17,924 nt of DNA from Firmicutes bacterium UBA1768 (GTDB lineage Bacteria; Bacillota; Clostridia; Peptostreptococcales; Anaerovoracaceae). The translations under genes and the position numbers were made by a program. Shown piece after piece: positions 1-7,037 of this stretch. The notes beneath the pieces are model-generated. The model was given only the letters and a program-made list of their open reading frames with translations. It was not told the origin of the DNA and searched no databases. The stretch spans positions 1-17,924 of the forward strand of contig DCGW01000030.1 of NCBI GenBank assembly GCA_002315335.1, given 5' to 3'. Position 1 is the stretch's first letter, and every line of letters starts with the position of its first letter.

Positions 1-828
1 GCAGATTCCATGCAGCTTTATAAATACATGGACATAGGTAGTGCTAAGCCCACCCCTGAAGAGAGGAAAGAAGCTGTACACCATCTTATTGATGAAGTTG
101 ATCCAAGGGAGAAGTTTTCTGTTTTTGATTATAAAAGACTTGCACTCTCTGCAATTGAAGACATTTTTTCGAGAGGAAAGGTTCCGATTATCGCTGGCGG
201 TACCGGCCTTTATGTAAATTCTCTGATTTATGACATGGATTTTTCTGAAAGACCGGATGATAATTCGCTTAGAAAGGAGCTTCAAAACATTGCCGATGTC
301 CAGGGTAATGAAGCGCTCCACAATATTTTAAAAGAAAAAGACCCTGCCGCTGCAGAAAGAATACATCAGAATAATGTAAAAAAAGTCATAAGAGCTATTG
401 AGATACTGAATGAGGGAAGCGACCGAGTTAAGACCTTTCAGGAGTCCTTCGTGAAAACCACTTCCTATGAGGTCAGATTAATTGGTTTAATGAGGGATAG
501 AGAAGAGCTATATGACAGAATTAATCGACGAGTTGACATTCTCCTTGAAAAAGGACTTGTAAATGAGGTGAAGGAGCTTCAAACCATCGGCCTTACTACC
601 GATGATATTTCCATGAAGGGCATTGGCTACAAAGAGGTCCTTGATTACCTTGATGGAGCTTATGATTATGATGAGGCCGTCAGGCTGATAAAACGAAACA
701 CCAGACACTATGCAAAAAGGCAGCTTACCTGGTTCAAAAGATATGAAGAAATTAAGTGGATAGACCTATCAGACAACGAGAATAAAGCAGAGATTGTTTC
801 AGATATTGTAAGTTTTTACAGGAGTTAA
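1..828 (+). CDS. miaA: tRNA dimethylallyltransferase MiaA (5'-truncated by window edge)
   Basis: This enzyme transfers a dimethylallyl group to N6 of A37 in tRNAs that read UNN codons. The frame is open from base 1, so the gene starts outside the window. The visible protein opens with ADSMQLYKYMDIGSAKP, the conserved MiaA segment just after the P-loop; about 40 N-terminal residues including the P-loop are missing. Other family landmarks are the GGTGLY segment, DPAAAERIHQNN, the GIGYKE segment and the C-terminal RHYAKRQLTWFKR block that contacts the anticodon stem-loop. It ends in TAA at 826-828. The ribosome binding site of the next gene (AGGAG, 820-824) lies inside its last codons, so the two genes are likely cotranscribed and translationally coupled. 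Identity is very secure; only the 5' end is missing. Confidence 0.97.
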   Translation, partial: ADSMQLYKYMDIGSAKPTPEERKEAVHHLIDEVDPREKFSVFDYKRLALSAIEDIFSRGKVPIIAGGTGLYVNSLIYDMDFSERPDDNSLRKELQNIADVQGNEALHNILKEKDPAAAERIHQNNVKKVIRAIEILNEGSDRVKTFQESFVKTTSYEVRLIGLMRDREELYDRINRRVDILLEKGLVNEVKELQTIGLTTDDISMKGIGYKEVLDYLDGAYDYDEAVRLIKRNTRHYAKRQLTWFKRYEEIKWIDLSDNENKAEIVSDIVSFYRS

Positions 829-833
829 TTGGA

Positions 834-1979
834 ATGGCTGTAAGAAAAGAAGGAAAAAAGACAGTTAAAATTCATAATAAAACGGATAAACCCGATAATG
901 TAGTGAAGCGCGAAAATGATGTGGTTGAAAAGTGCATTGATGTTGAAAATCAATTGCCTAATTTTTTCAGAGGCTATTTTTCATATCTCAGATCATCTGT
1001 CATGACAAATACGCGATATGCATATCTCGTTGACCTGAAGTTTTTCTGTGAATACTTAATCAATGAAACAGACATCACCTCCGCAGAGGATATTAAAGAT
1101 ATTAAAGAGTCTGAGTTTTCAACAATAAAAGCAAAGGATATTAATTATTTTATAAATGATTTCTGTCGCCATTACAGAGTTGAAAAAGAAAACGAAATAT
1201 ACATTTATGAAAACAGCAACAAGTCTCTTTCAAGAAAGAAGTCATCACTTTCAGTACTTTTCAAATTTCTTTACAGAGATGAAATCATGGAAACGAACAT
1301 TACTGATGCCTTTGATCCTATCAGGCTCCCAAAGCCTGGCGAAAGAGAAATCAAGCGCCTTGACATAGACGAGGTCAAGATAATGATCGATGCGGCTTTG
1401 GAAGGTGAAGGTCTCACAAAAAAAGAAAAGGACTATTGGGCAAGAACAAAGTACAGAGATACCGCTATTTTAGTGCTATTTGTGACCTACGGACTCAGGC
1501 TGTACGAGCTCCAGCAGCTGAATATTTCTTCCTTTGATTTTCGCAAGGGTGAATTTAAGATATACAGAAAAAGAGGCAAGGAAGCCACTATGCCTCTGAA
1601 TAAATCGACTATGAAGGTTATTAAGGATTATATCGAGCTTGAAAGACCCGATGAGAGCCTTCTTGCCGAGGAGTACAAGGACGCGCTGTTTCTTTCCCTG
1701 CAGAAAAGAAGAATTACAGAAAGAGCTATTCGAGAGCTTGTAAAAAAATATACTTCTATAGGAATGAAGCGTTCGAGAGACGGAGGTTACAGCCCGCACA
1801 AGCTGAGAGCCACTGCGGCAACTGCACTCATCGAAGAAGGGCACTCTATATTTGATGTGCAGCAGCTTCTTGACCATGACAATGTTACAACAACCCAGCT
1901 CTATGCAGCTCATAAGAGAAATACCAAGAGGGAAATGGTAGATAAGTTCGAGTGGCTTGATGAGTTTGAACAGCAGTAA
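834..1979 (+). CDS. Tyrosine recombinase (XerC/XerD-like integrase family)
   Basis: This is a 381-residue site-specific recombinase of the phage-integrase family. The C-terminal catalytic domain (about 175-381) has a complete set of active-site residues: Arg222 (GLRLYELQ), a Lys near 247-249 (RKRGKEATMPL), His322 and Arg325 (PHKLR), His348 (LLDHDN) and nucleophile Tyr357. The SAM-like N-terminal core-binding domain spans about 40-160. A lysine-rich extension of about 40 residues precedes it, making the protein longer than typical XerC/D (about 300). ATG 834 is chosen because AGGAG lies 9 bases upstream and the start is only 5 bases after the miaA stop. No attachment site, excisionase or phage gene is nearby, so a chromosomal Xer-type or unknown role is more likely than a prophage integrase. 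The exact function is not resolved. Confidence 0.9.
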   Translation: MAVRKEGKKTVKIHNKTDKPDNVVKRENDVVEKCIDVENQLPNFFRGYFSYLRSSVMTNTRYAYLVDLKFFCEYLINETDITSAEDIKDIKESEFSTIKAKDINYFINDFCRHYRVEKENEIYIYENSNKSLSRKKSSLSVLFKFLYRDEIMETNITDAFDPIRLPKPGEREIKRLDIDEVKIMIDAALEGEGLTKKEKDYWARTKYRDTAILVLFVTYGLRLYELQQLNISSFDFRKGEFKIYRKRGKEATMPLNKSTMKVIKDYIELERPDESLLAEEYKDALFLSLQKRRITERAIRELVKKYTSIGMKRSRDGGYSPHKLRATAATALIEEGHSIFDVQQLLDHDNVTTTQLYAAHKRNTKREMVDKFEWLDEFEQQ

Positions 1980-2021
1980 CAAATTACTAATTATAGCCTT
2001 AAACTTTCAGGAGATAGATTA

Positions 2022-3314
2022 ATGAATAATACCGATAGATATTTAACAGACGTTCTCAAAATCAAGCCTGATATTCTTTCACTGATAAAGGAGGCTGAGG
2101 CTTCTCTGAAAGAGTCCTTTGACAGGCTCGACGACATTACAGAGTTTAACCAGTATAAGGTTTTAGCCGCACTTCAGAAAAACAGAATCAGCGACATGCA
2201 CTTTGCCTGGAATACCGGCTATGGCTACAACGACGCTGGCAGAGAAGCCACAGAGGCTGTATTTGCCGATGTTTTGGGCGCAGAGGATGCAATAGTCAGG
2301 CCTATAATTGTAAACGGCACACATGCTCTTTCGCTGACCTTGACCGGTGTTCTAAGACCCGGTGACGAAATGATTTACTGCACAGGCGGCCCGTATGACA
2401 CTTTAGAACAGGTGATTGGAATAAAGGGAGAGGCTGGAGACGGTTCTCTTAAGGACTTCGGAGTTACCTATAAACAGGTAGACCTTACAACGGAGGGCTA
2501 TATTGATTTTGATGCACTTGAAAAAGCAATAAACCCTAATACCAAAATGGTTTGTATGCAGAGAGCAACAGGCTATGGTTGGAGACGTTCAATTACTGTT
2601 GATGAAATGGGAGAAGTTTCCAGATTTGTAAAAAATATCAATCCTAATATCGTCATCATGGCAGACAACTGCTATGGCGAATTTTTAGATACTAAGGAGC
2701 CTACAGAGGTGGGAGTTGATATTATGGCCGGCTCGCTGATAAAAAATCCAGGAGGCGGTTTAGCACTCACCGGAGGCTATATTGCTGGAAGAGCTGACCT
2801 TGTCAAGCTCATATCATACAGGCTTACGACAGTTGGAATAGGCAAGGAGTGCGGTCTTACCTTTGGCCAGACAAGGACGGTGCTTCAAGGTCTGTTTATG
2901 GCTCCTAAGGTTGTGAATGGGGCTTTAAAGGGTGCAATGCTCTGTGCAGAGGTGTTTAAAAGACTGGGTTACGACGTATGTCCTCAGCCCTTGGAAAACA
3001 GAAGCGACATAATCCAATGCGTGAAGCTTGGTTCTGCTGAAAAAATGGAGGCCTTTTGCAGAGGTATTCAGGCAGCCGCTCCAGTTGATGCGCACGTCAC
3101 ACCAGTACCATGGGATATGCCAGGCTATGATGATCAGGTTATTATGGCTGCAGGCGCATTTGTTCAGGGTTCTTCCATAGAACTCAGCGCAGACGGGCCG
3201 ATACGCGAACCTTATATCGTTTATTTCCAGGGCGGATTGACCTATGAATATTCCAAAATAGGAGTTATCAAGGCACTGCAGGAAATAGAAAATCTCAAGA
3301 CAGCCGGTTGCTGA
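2022..3314 (+). CDS. Methionine gamma-lyase family PLP enzyme (PF06838, 'aluminium resistance protein')
   Basis: This is a 430-residue fold-type I PLP enzyme of the Met_gamma_lyase family PF06838, historically named aluminium resistance protein. Visible hallmarks are the N-terminal FAWNTGYGYNDAGREATE block, the IVNGTHALSL segment, the cofactor Asp215 in MADNCYGEF, the probable Schiff-base Lys241 in GSLIKNPGGG, and the C-terminal EPYIVYFQGGLTYEYSK block. Its length is typical. ATG 2022 has CAGGAG about 7 bases upstream, and the gene follows the recombinase stop by 42 bases. In Clostridia this family is commonly found near miaA. The true substrate is not settled by sequence; C-S lyase chemistry on a sulfur amino acid is inferred from the family name and could be wrong. 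It ends in TGA, and no convincing terminator follows before the ridA promoter. Confidence 0.9.
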   Translation: MNNTDRYLTDVLKIKPDILSLIKEAEASLKESFDRLDDITEFNQYKVLAALQKNRISDMHFAWNTGYGYNDAGREATEAVFADVLGAEDAIVRPIIVNGTHALSLTLTGVLRPGDEMIYCTGGPYDTLEQVIGIKGEAGDGSLKDFGVTYKQVDLTTEGYIDFDALEKAINPNTKMVCMQRATGYGWRRSITVDEMGEVSRFVKNINPNIVIMADNCYGEFLDTKEPTEVGVDIMAGSLIKNPGGGLALTGGYIAGRADLVKLISYRLTTVGIGKECGLTFGQTRTVLQGLFMAPKVVNGALKGAMLCAEVFKRLGYDVCPQPLENRSDIIQCVKLGSAEKMEAFCRGIQAAAPVDAHVTPVPWDMPGYDDQVIMAAGAFVQGSSIELSADGPIREPYIVYFQGGLTYEYSKIGVIKALQEIENLKTAGC

Positions 3315-3422
3315 TAAAAAATCAATAATTAAATATCTGAAACAGGTAATAATTGACGTTAATAAACGTTGGTTTATCGCATTCATTCTTAATTCTTTAC
3401 AATAATGTTAAGACCTTCACAA

Positions 3423-3439
3423 ATGGTAATTTTTACCAT
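3423..3439. promoter_or_regulatory. Perfect 7-bp inverted repeat upstream of the ridA promoter (candidate operator)
   Basis: ATGGTAA, three T, TTACCAT. It ends 8 bases upstream of the -35 hexamer at 3448. Both arms match exactly. A regulator site is inferred from position and symmetry; no matching regulator gene is visible in the window. Confidence 0.4.
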
Positions 3440-3447
3440 GATTTTGA

Positions 3448-3476
3448 TTGAATGTGCGCAATTTGCAGAGTATAAT
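3448..3476 (+). promoter_or_regulatory. Predicted sigma-A promoter of ridA operon
   Basis: TTGAAT (3448-3453), a 17-base spacer and a perfect TATAAT (3471-3476). The start of transcription would fall near 3483, giving a leader of about 20 bases that contains the GGGAGG ribosome binding site of ridA. The promoter separates the ridA unit from the upstream miaA unit. Confidence 0.7.
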
Positions 3477-3503
3477 GTAGAAAAAGCTCATAGGGAGGTA
3501 GCA

Positions 3504-3884
3504 ATGGATAAGAAAATCGTATTTGCTGAAAAAGCACCTGCTCCAATAGGACCGTACAACCATGGTATTATTATTAACAATGTTTTATTTACAAGCGCAC
3601 AGCTTGGACTGAATCCTGCTACAGGAGAACTTGTTAACAGTTCTTTTGAGGCCGAAGTAAGACAGGCCATGGATAACATGAAGGCTATTCTCGAAGCCGG
3701 AGGTACAAGTTTTGATAATATGATTAAGTGCAGCCTTACACTTACTGACCTTAACAATTTTGCTGTTTTAAATAAAATCTACTCAGAATATGTTAAAGAG
3801 GATACCGCTCCTGCAAGAAGCTGTGTCGCGTCTGCTCTGCTCAAGGGCGCTCGTTTCCAGATTGAAGTAGTAGCAGCACTATAA
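3504..3884 (+). CDS. ridA: RidA family enamine/imine deaminase
   Basis: RidA proteins hydrolyse reactive enamine/imine intermediates such as 2-aminoacrylate or 2-aminocrotonate, released by PLP enzymes, to 2-keto acids and ammonia. The 126-residue product has the usual family length and layout: APAPIGPYNHG near the N-terminus, then LFTSAQLGLNPATGE, the AILEAGGTSFDNMIKCSLTLTDL block, the conserved Arg in PARSC, and the C-terminal FQIEVVAAL strand with its Glu. The start is placed at 3504 because GGGAGG lies 6 bases upstream and the family homology begins there. The same frame extends upstream to 3405, but that part contains the promoter and would add a 33-residue tail foreign to the family. 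It follows a PLP lyase gene, which fits its role. Confidence 0.95.
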   Translation: MDKKIVFAEKAPAPIGPYNHGIIINNVLFTSAQLGLNPATGELVNSSFEAEVRQAMDNMKAILEAGGTSFDNMIKCSLTLTDLNNFAVLNKIYSEYVKEDTAPARSCVASALLKGARFQIEVVAAL

Positions 3885-3919
3885 TATTTAGCTTACATTT
3901 ACAAATCGAGGAGACAGAG

Positions 3920-5125
3920 ATGAGTAAAAAACCTCTTGAAGGATTAGTTGTTCTTGACTTTACCAAGGTATATTCCGGACCTTACTGCACACTTTTATTT
4001 GCAGACCTTGGTGCGGAGGTAATAAAAATCGAAAGAAAAAACACGGGTGACGACAGCCGTTCATTCAGACCTAAGCCTGATTTGGTTGAAGGCAGCGGTT
4101 ATTTCATGTATATGAACAGAAATAAAAAGAGCGTTGAGCTTGACCTGAAGGACCCTGCAGCACTCGAAATCATTTACAGATTGGTAAAAAATGTAGATAT
4201 TGTTGTTGAAAACAATGCACCAGGTGCAACTGAAAAGCTTGGAATAGACTACGAAACCTTGAAAAAGTACAATCCTAAGCTGATTTACGGCTCAATTACC
4301 GGCTTTGGTCAGTACGGACCTTATAAGAATAAGCCAGCCTATGATATTATTGCACAGGCAATGGGCGGATATATGTCATTGACTGGAGAAAGAGGCGGAA
4401 TGCCAATTAAGCTTGGAACCTCTATGGGGGATTCTATTGCCGGCGTTCATATGGCTTTTGCCATCATGTCTGCAATATATCACAGAGACAGAACCGGAGA
4501 AGGGCAGTTTATCGATATTGCTATGATGGATTCCTGCTTTGCAACGCTCGAAAACCATGTAGTAATACACACTATGGAGGGCGTTGTTCCCGCAAGAAAC
4601 GGAAATTCTAACCAGAATGCTTCTCCTTTCAACACCTTTAAAACCAAAGACGGCTATGTTTGCATTGCAATAGCAAACGATGCTTTATTTGCAAAGTTCT
4701 GCGAAGCAACGGAAATGAAGGAGCTTATACACGATCAGAGATTTGAAAAAAATCCTGACAGAAAGATTAATGAGGATGTTCTTACACCGATAGTAACTGC
4801 ATGGACAAGTCAGAGAACTACAGAAGAGGTTTGCGATACTCTTGACAAATATAAAGTACCGGTAGGACCTATCAAGGATATACCCGAGCTTGTAAACGAC
4901 CCTCATATCCTTGCAAGAGAGATGATGATAGACCACGAGCATCCTTTCGGAGGAACTATCAGAATGCCGGGTTGTCCGATTAAGTTCAGTGAAACTCCAA
5001 TCGATGAGTTTAAACCGAGCGCAAGACTCGGTGCAGACAACGACAGTATTTTAAAGCAATACGGCGGTTATTCGGATGAAGAGCTTGTTAAGCTTTACGA
5101 TGCAGGAACGTTGATAAAGAGGTAA
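3920..5125 (+). CDS. CaiB/BaiF family (class III) CoA-transferase
   Basis: This 401-residue family III CoA-transferase moves CoA between carboxylic acids, typically through an aspartyl-CoA thioester. The N-terminus has the family start PLEGLVVLDFTKVYSGPYC followed by LGAEVIKIE. The RNKKSVELDLK and DIVVENNAPG segments, the YGSITGFGQYGPY block, the AYDIIAQAMGG segment and the catalytic Asp171 in TSMGDSIAGVH are all present. The C-terminal part has the VPVGPIKDIPEL segment. The GAGGAGA ribosome binding site is 5 bases before ATG 3920. It lies 35 bases after ridA and 3 bases before the next gene, so it belongs to the ridA operon. The acyl substrate cannot be read from sequence; formyl-CoA, carnitine, succinyl or aromatic acid transferases share this fold. 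Confidence 0.94.
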   Translation: MSKKPLEGLVVLDFTKVYSGPYCTLLFADLGAEVIKIERKNTGDDSRSFRPKPDLVEGSGYFMYMNRNKKSVELDLKDPAALEIIYRLVKNVDIVVENNAPGATEKLGIDYETLKKYNPKLIYGSITGFGQYGPYKNKPAYDIIAQAMGGYMSLTGERGGMPIKLGTSMGDSIAGVHMAFAIMSAIYHRDRTGEGQFIDIAMMDSCFATLENHVVIHTMEGVVPARNGNSNQNASPFNTFKTKDGYVCIAIANDALFAKFCEATEMKELIHDQRFEKNPDRKINEDVLTPIVTAWTSQRTTEEVCDTLDKYKVPVGPIKDIPELVNDPHILAREMMIDHEHPFGGTIRMPGCPIKFSETPIDEFKPSARLGADNDSILKQYGGYSDEELVKLYDAGTLIKR

Positions 5126-5128
5126 AAG

Positions 5129-5431
5129 ATGAAGAATATCAGAATTACCGTTATGAGGGTTGCCTGCTACGAGGATTTAATTAATAAGTATGAAAATCCG
5201 ATTGAGCACGCGTGTGATATGAAGGTTGGTCAGGTATTTACCACCAAAGGCTGGGAAAGGCCGGAAGGCTTTTGTGACTCTGCCTGGGACAACATTTCCC
5301 CCTTTGTAATGACCCTGTCTCACGGCGGAGAAAACTTATACGACGGATGGATGAAAAACAGCCGTTCGGCCATGATTTCCTGCAATGATGGCTTCAGACC
5401 GGTATCCTTCCTTTTGGAAGTTATAGATTAA
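5129..5431 (+). CDS. TIGR04076 family small protein
   Basis: This is a 100-residue protein of unknown function resembling the TIGR04076 family. Recognisable features are the ITVMRV strand at the start, a Cys near residue 29 in HACDMKVGQVF, the RPEGFCDSAWDNISPFVMTL block with a second Cys, a GGENLYDGWMKN segment, and the SCNDGFRPVSFLLEVID tail with a third Cys. No signal peptide or membrane segment is seen, so it should be cytoplasmic. The start overlaps no other gene but lies 3 bases after the CoA-transferase stop, and its AGAGG ribosome binding site is within the end of that gene, so translation is likely coupled. Members often accompany anaerobic metabolic genes; I infer no specific reaction. 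The three conserved-looking Cys could bind a metal, but this is speculation. Confidence 0.8.
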   Translation: MKNIRITVMRVACYEDLINKYENPIEHACDMKVGQVFTTKGWERPEGFCDSAWDNISPFVMTLSHGGENLYDGWMKNSRSAMISCNDGFRPVSFLLEVID

Positions 5432-5448
5432 ATTAAAGGAGGTCTCTA

Positions 5449-5697
5449 ATGAATAAAAATACTATGGTTTTTAAAGCAGACGACCAGTATGAAACAAAAA
5501 TTCGTGATGTAATAAAGACGGTTTTTGATGCTCTGGAGGAAAAGGGCTATGATCCTATTGCCCAGCTTTCAGGCTATATTCTTTCGGGAGACCCTTCTTA
5601 TATCACAAATAATAACAATGCAAGATCTATGATTAAGCATATAGACAGGGACGACCTTGTCGAGGAATTGTTAAAATATTATTTGAACATTGAATAA
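5449..5697 (+). CDS. ireB: IreB family regulatory phosphoprotein (UPF0297)
   Basis: This is an 82-residue member of UPF0297 (YrzL/IreB). In enterococci IreB is a substrate of the PASTA kinase IreK and negatively regulates intrinsic cephalosporin resistance. The family signature is clear throughout: MVFKADDQ at the N-terminus, the [25 protein letters not shown] run in parts, [20 protein letters not shown], and the C-terminal ELLKYYL. The length is typical. AAAGGAGG ends 6 bases before ATG 5449. In most Firmicutes the next gene is ruvX; here a cupin gene intervenes. No PASTA kinase gene is present in the window. Phosphorylation and any cell-envelope role are inferred from the family. Confidence 0.95.
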   Translation: MNKNTMVFKADDQYETKIRDVIKTVFDALEEKGYDPIAQLSGYILSGDPSYITNNNNARSMIKHIDRDDLVEELLKYYLNIE

Positions 5698-5716
5698 ACA
5701 ATATAAAGGAGTTACT

Positions 5717-6073
5717 ATGAAAAAATTTGAAAAGTTTGCCAACATGAAGGGCGGCAACGGTGAAGTATTAATCGAGAGTTTTATCGGAGAAAGCGAATTC
5801 AACGGCATGGGAAGATTGTTTGCAAAGGTAACTCTTCCTAAGGGCTCATCCATCGGTTATCATGTGCATGAAGGCGATTTTGAAACCTATTATTTTCTTA
5901 CCGGAAAAGGAAAATATGTTGCAGGCAAGGGAGATGAAAGGGTTGAATCGGTAATCGGACCGGGGGATGTGACCCATACTCCTGAAGGAGAAGGGCACAG
6001 CGTTGAAAACATCGGTGACGAGGATCTCACATATATCGCTCTTGTGCTTTTCAGTGAGCAGCGTAAGAAATAA
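5717..6073 (+). CDS. Single-domain cupin protein
   Basis: This 118-residue small cupin shows both cupin motifs. Motif 1 is GYHVHEGDFETYYFLTGKG, with metal-ligand candidates His, His and Glu. Motif 2 is GPGDVTHTPEGEGHSVENIG, with the third His. ATG 5717 is chosen because AAAGGAG lies 4-5 bases upstream; the frame can be extended to a TTG at 5690, inside the ireB end, but with no ribosome binding site. The stop codon overlaps the ruvX start (TAATG), so cupin and ruvX are translationally coupled. Substrate unknown: such cupins can be isomerases, dioxygenases or metal/sugar-sensing proteins. Its place between ireB and ruvX is unusual and is noted separately. Confidence 0.9.
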   Translation: MKKFEKFANMKGGNGEVLIESFIGESEFNGMGRLFAKVTLPKGSSIGYHVHEGDFETYYFLTGKGKYVAGKGDERVESVIGPGDVTHTPEGEGHSVENIGDEDLTYIALVLFSEQRKK

Positions 6074-6501
6074 TGCGTGCGATGGCTCTTGATGTAGGCG
6101 ATGTCAGAATTGGCGTTGCTCTTAGTGATCCCTTATTCATTACGGCCCAGGGTCTTAAAACCATTCACAGGGTCAGCATGAGGGTGGACACTAACGACAT
6201 AATGGAAATAATAAAGGAATATGAGGTTTCGACAATTGTTATCGGGCTTCCGCTTTCTCTTTCTGGTGAAGACACAATACAGACGCAGAAGGTGAGAGAA
6301 TTCAGGACAAAGCTTGAAAACAAGACTCGAAGCTGGGGGTTTAAGGTGGATTTCGACTTCTTTGATGAGAGATTTACCACTGTTATAGCCGAAGATGTTC
6401 TTATTGACGCTTCTGTCAGCAGAAAAAACAGAAAGTTAGTTGTGGATAAAATGGCCGCAACTATAATTCTGCAGAGCTGGCTTGATGCGAGAGAGAGGTA
6501 G
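6073..6501 (+). CDS. ruvX: RuvX/YqgF RNase H-fold nuclease (putative Holliday junction resolvase)
   Basis: This is a 142-residue YqgF/RuvX protein, a conserved RNase H-fold nuclease linked to Holliday junction resolution and to rRNA processing. The N-terminal motif MRAMALDVGDVRIGVALSDP carries catalytic Asp7. VIGLPLSLSGED is the family's second strand motif, FFDERFTTVIAE carries Glu99, and VVDKMAATIILQSWLD carries Asp125, so the acidic triad is intact. The ATG at 6073 shares its A with the cupin stop codon. The length matches the family (about 135-150). It is the last gene of the ridA-ireB unit and is followed within 30 bases by a strong hairpin terminator. Confidence 0.96.
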   Translation: MRAMALDVGDVRIGVALSDPLFITAQGLKTIHRVSMRVDTNDIMEIIKEYEVSTIVIGLPLSLSGEDTIQTQKVREFRTKLENKTRSWGFKVDFDFFDERFTTVIAEDVLIDASVSRKNRKLVVDKMAATIILQSWLDARER

Positions 6502-6526
6502 ACTTGAGAATAAACTGAATAGTATG

Positions 6527-6590
6527 TTCATCAAAAAGGCTCATATTTTTGATGTTTTCGATAATATTATGAGCCTTTTTGATGAATTTT
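6527..6590 (+). terminator. Intrinsic terminator after ruvX
   Basis: A perfect 19-bp inverted repeat: the left arm is 6527-6545 (TTCATCAAAAAGGCTCATA) and the right arm is 6568-6586 (its exact reverse complement), with a 22-base loop. The stem has a GGCTC/GAGCC core and the CCTTTTT run lies within the right arm. As the A and T runs pair with each other, it could act on both strands. Confidence 0.8.
6537..6584 (+). repeat. 48-bp terminator-like direct repeat, copy 1
   Basis: The segment from AGGCTCATATTTTTGATG to GAGCCTTTTTGATG recurs 156 bp downstream with two differences (C/T at 6559 and A/G at 6582). Copy 1 forms the core of the ruvX terminator and has longer pairing arms than copy 2. Confidence 0.9.
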
Positions 6591-6692
6591 GAGATTTTTT
6601 CAGGTCAACCCATGCCAAATCTCCTTATTTTAGTAGTATATTATGCAGTTAAACCTACATTTCTTTGTTTCTATGTATAATAATCACCTCGG

Positions 6693-6740
6693 AGGCTCAT
6701 ATTTTTGATGTTTTTGATAATATTATGAGCCTTTTTGGTG
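6693..6740 (+). repeat. 48-bp terminator-like direct repeat, copy 2
   Basis: This is the second copy of the 6537-6584 element and can form the same AGGCTCATA/TATGAGCCT hairpin followed by five T. It lies just upstream of the riboswitch promoter, after a TATAAT-containing stretch at 6676-6681. It lacks the left-flank bases that extend the stem in copy 1. It may serve as a second terminator that insulates the B12 operon. Confidence 0.85.
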
Positions 6741-6767
6741 GAACAACAACATAAATTGTGCTACAAT
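6739..6767 (+). promoter_or_regulatory. Possible promoter of the cobalamin-riboswitch transcript
   Basis: TACAAT (6762-6767) is a good -10 hexamer about 20 bases before the start of the riboswitch fold. The -35 at 17-base spacing (TGGAAC, 6739-6744) is weak. Position is the main argument. Confidence 0.4.
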
Positions 6768-6785
6768 AGCTAAAAGAATATTCTG

Positions 6786-6983
6786 AAGTGTCTCCTCTGG
6801 CGTATGGCCTTTGGAGGTGGAAAGGGAAGCCGGTGCGAATCCGGCACGGTACTGCCGCTGTATGTTCGCGAGAAATAATCTCTTTTCTCGTACTTTGCTT
6901 TTCGGTGAAAGCCGGTCACTGGGAAACCGGGAAGGCGAGCAAAGCTGCGACTGAGCGAACGAGTCAGAAGACCTGCTCGATTA
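6786..6983 (+). ncRNA. Cobalamin riboswitch (B12 element family)
   Basis: The core has the conserved string AAAGGGAAGCCGGTGCGAAT followed by CCGGCACGG and TGCCGCTGT (about 6819-6863). Downstream is the B12-box-like GCCGGTCACTGGGAAACCGG with GAAGGCG (6911-6937), and the closing GTCAGAAGACCTGC (6963-6975). Spacing and order match the adenosylcobalamin/cobalamin riboswitch family (Rfam RF00174). A peripheral stem CGAGAAA...TTTCTCG lies at about 6869-6890. It precedes a transport operon, so it should turn expression off when cobalamin is plentiful. The outer limits are approximate because I judged them by eye. Confidence 0.93.
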
Positions 6984-7037
6984 CTTAACGGGTGTATTAT
7001 TTTTTGCACCTGTGGTTTTGCTTGCATGTGAAAAAAC

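Noticed and set aside
834-1979. Prophage or integrative element at the recombinase
   Set aside because: No excisionase, phage genes, tRNA target or flanking direct repeats; both neighbours are housekeeping or metabolic genes.
3405-3503. 33-residue upstream extension of ridA
   Set aside because: It overlaps the predicted promoter and operator, the family homology starts at 3504, and a strong ribosome binding site precedes ATG 3504.
6770-7027. Open frames on both strands across the riboswitch (for example 6788-6988 + and 6770-7027 -)
   Set aside because: They coincide with the conserved structured RNA, have no ribosome binding site and encode no recognisable protein.
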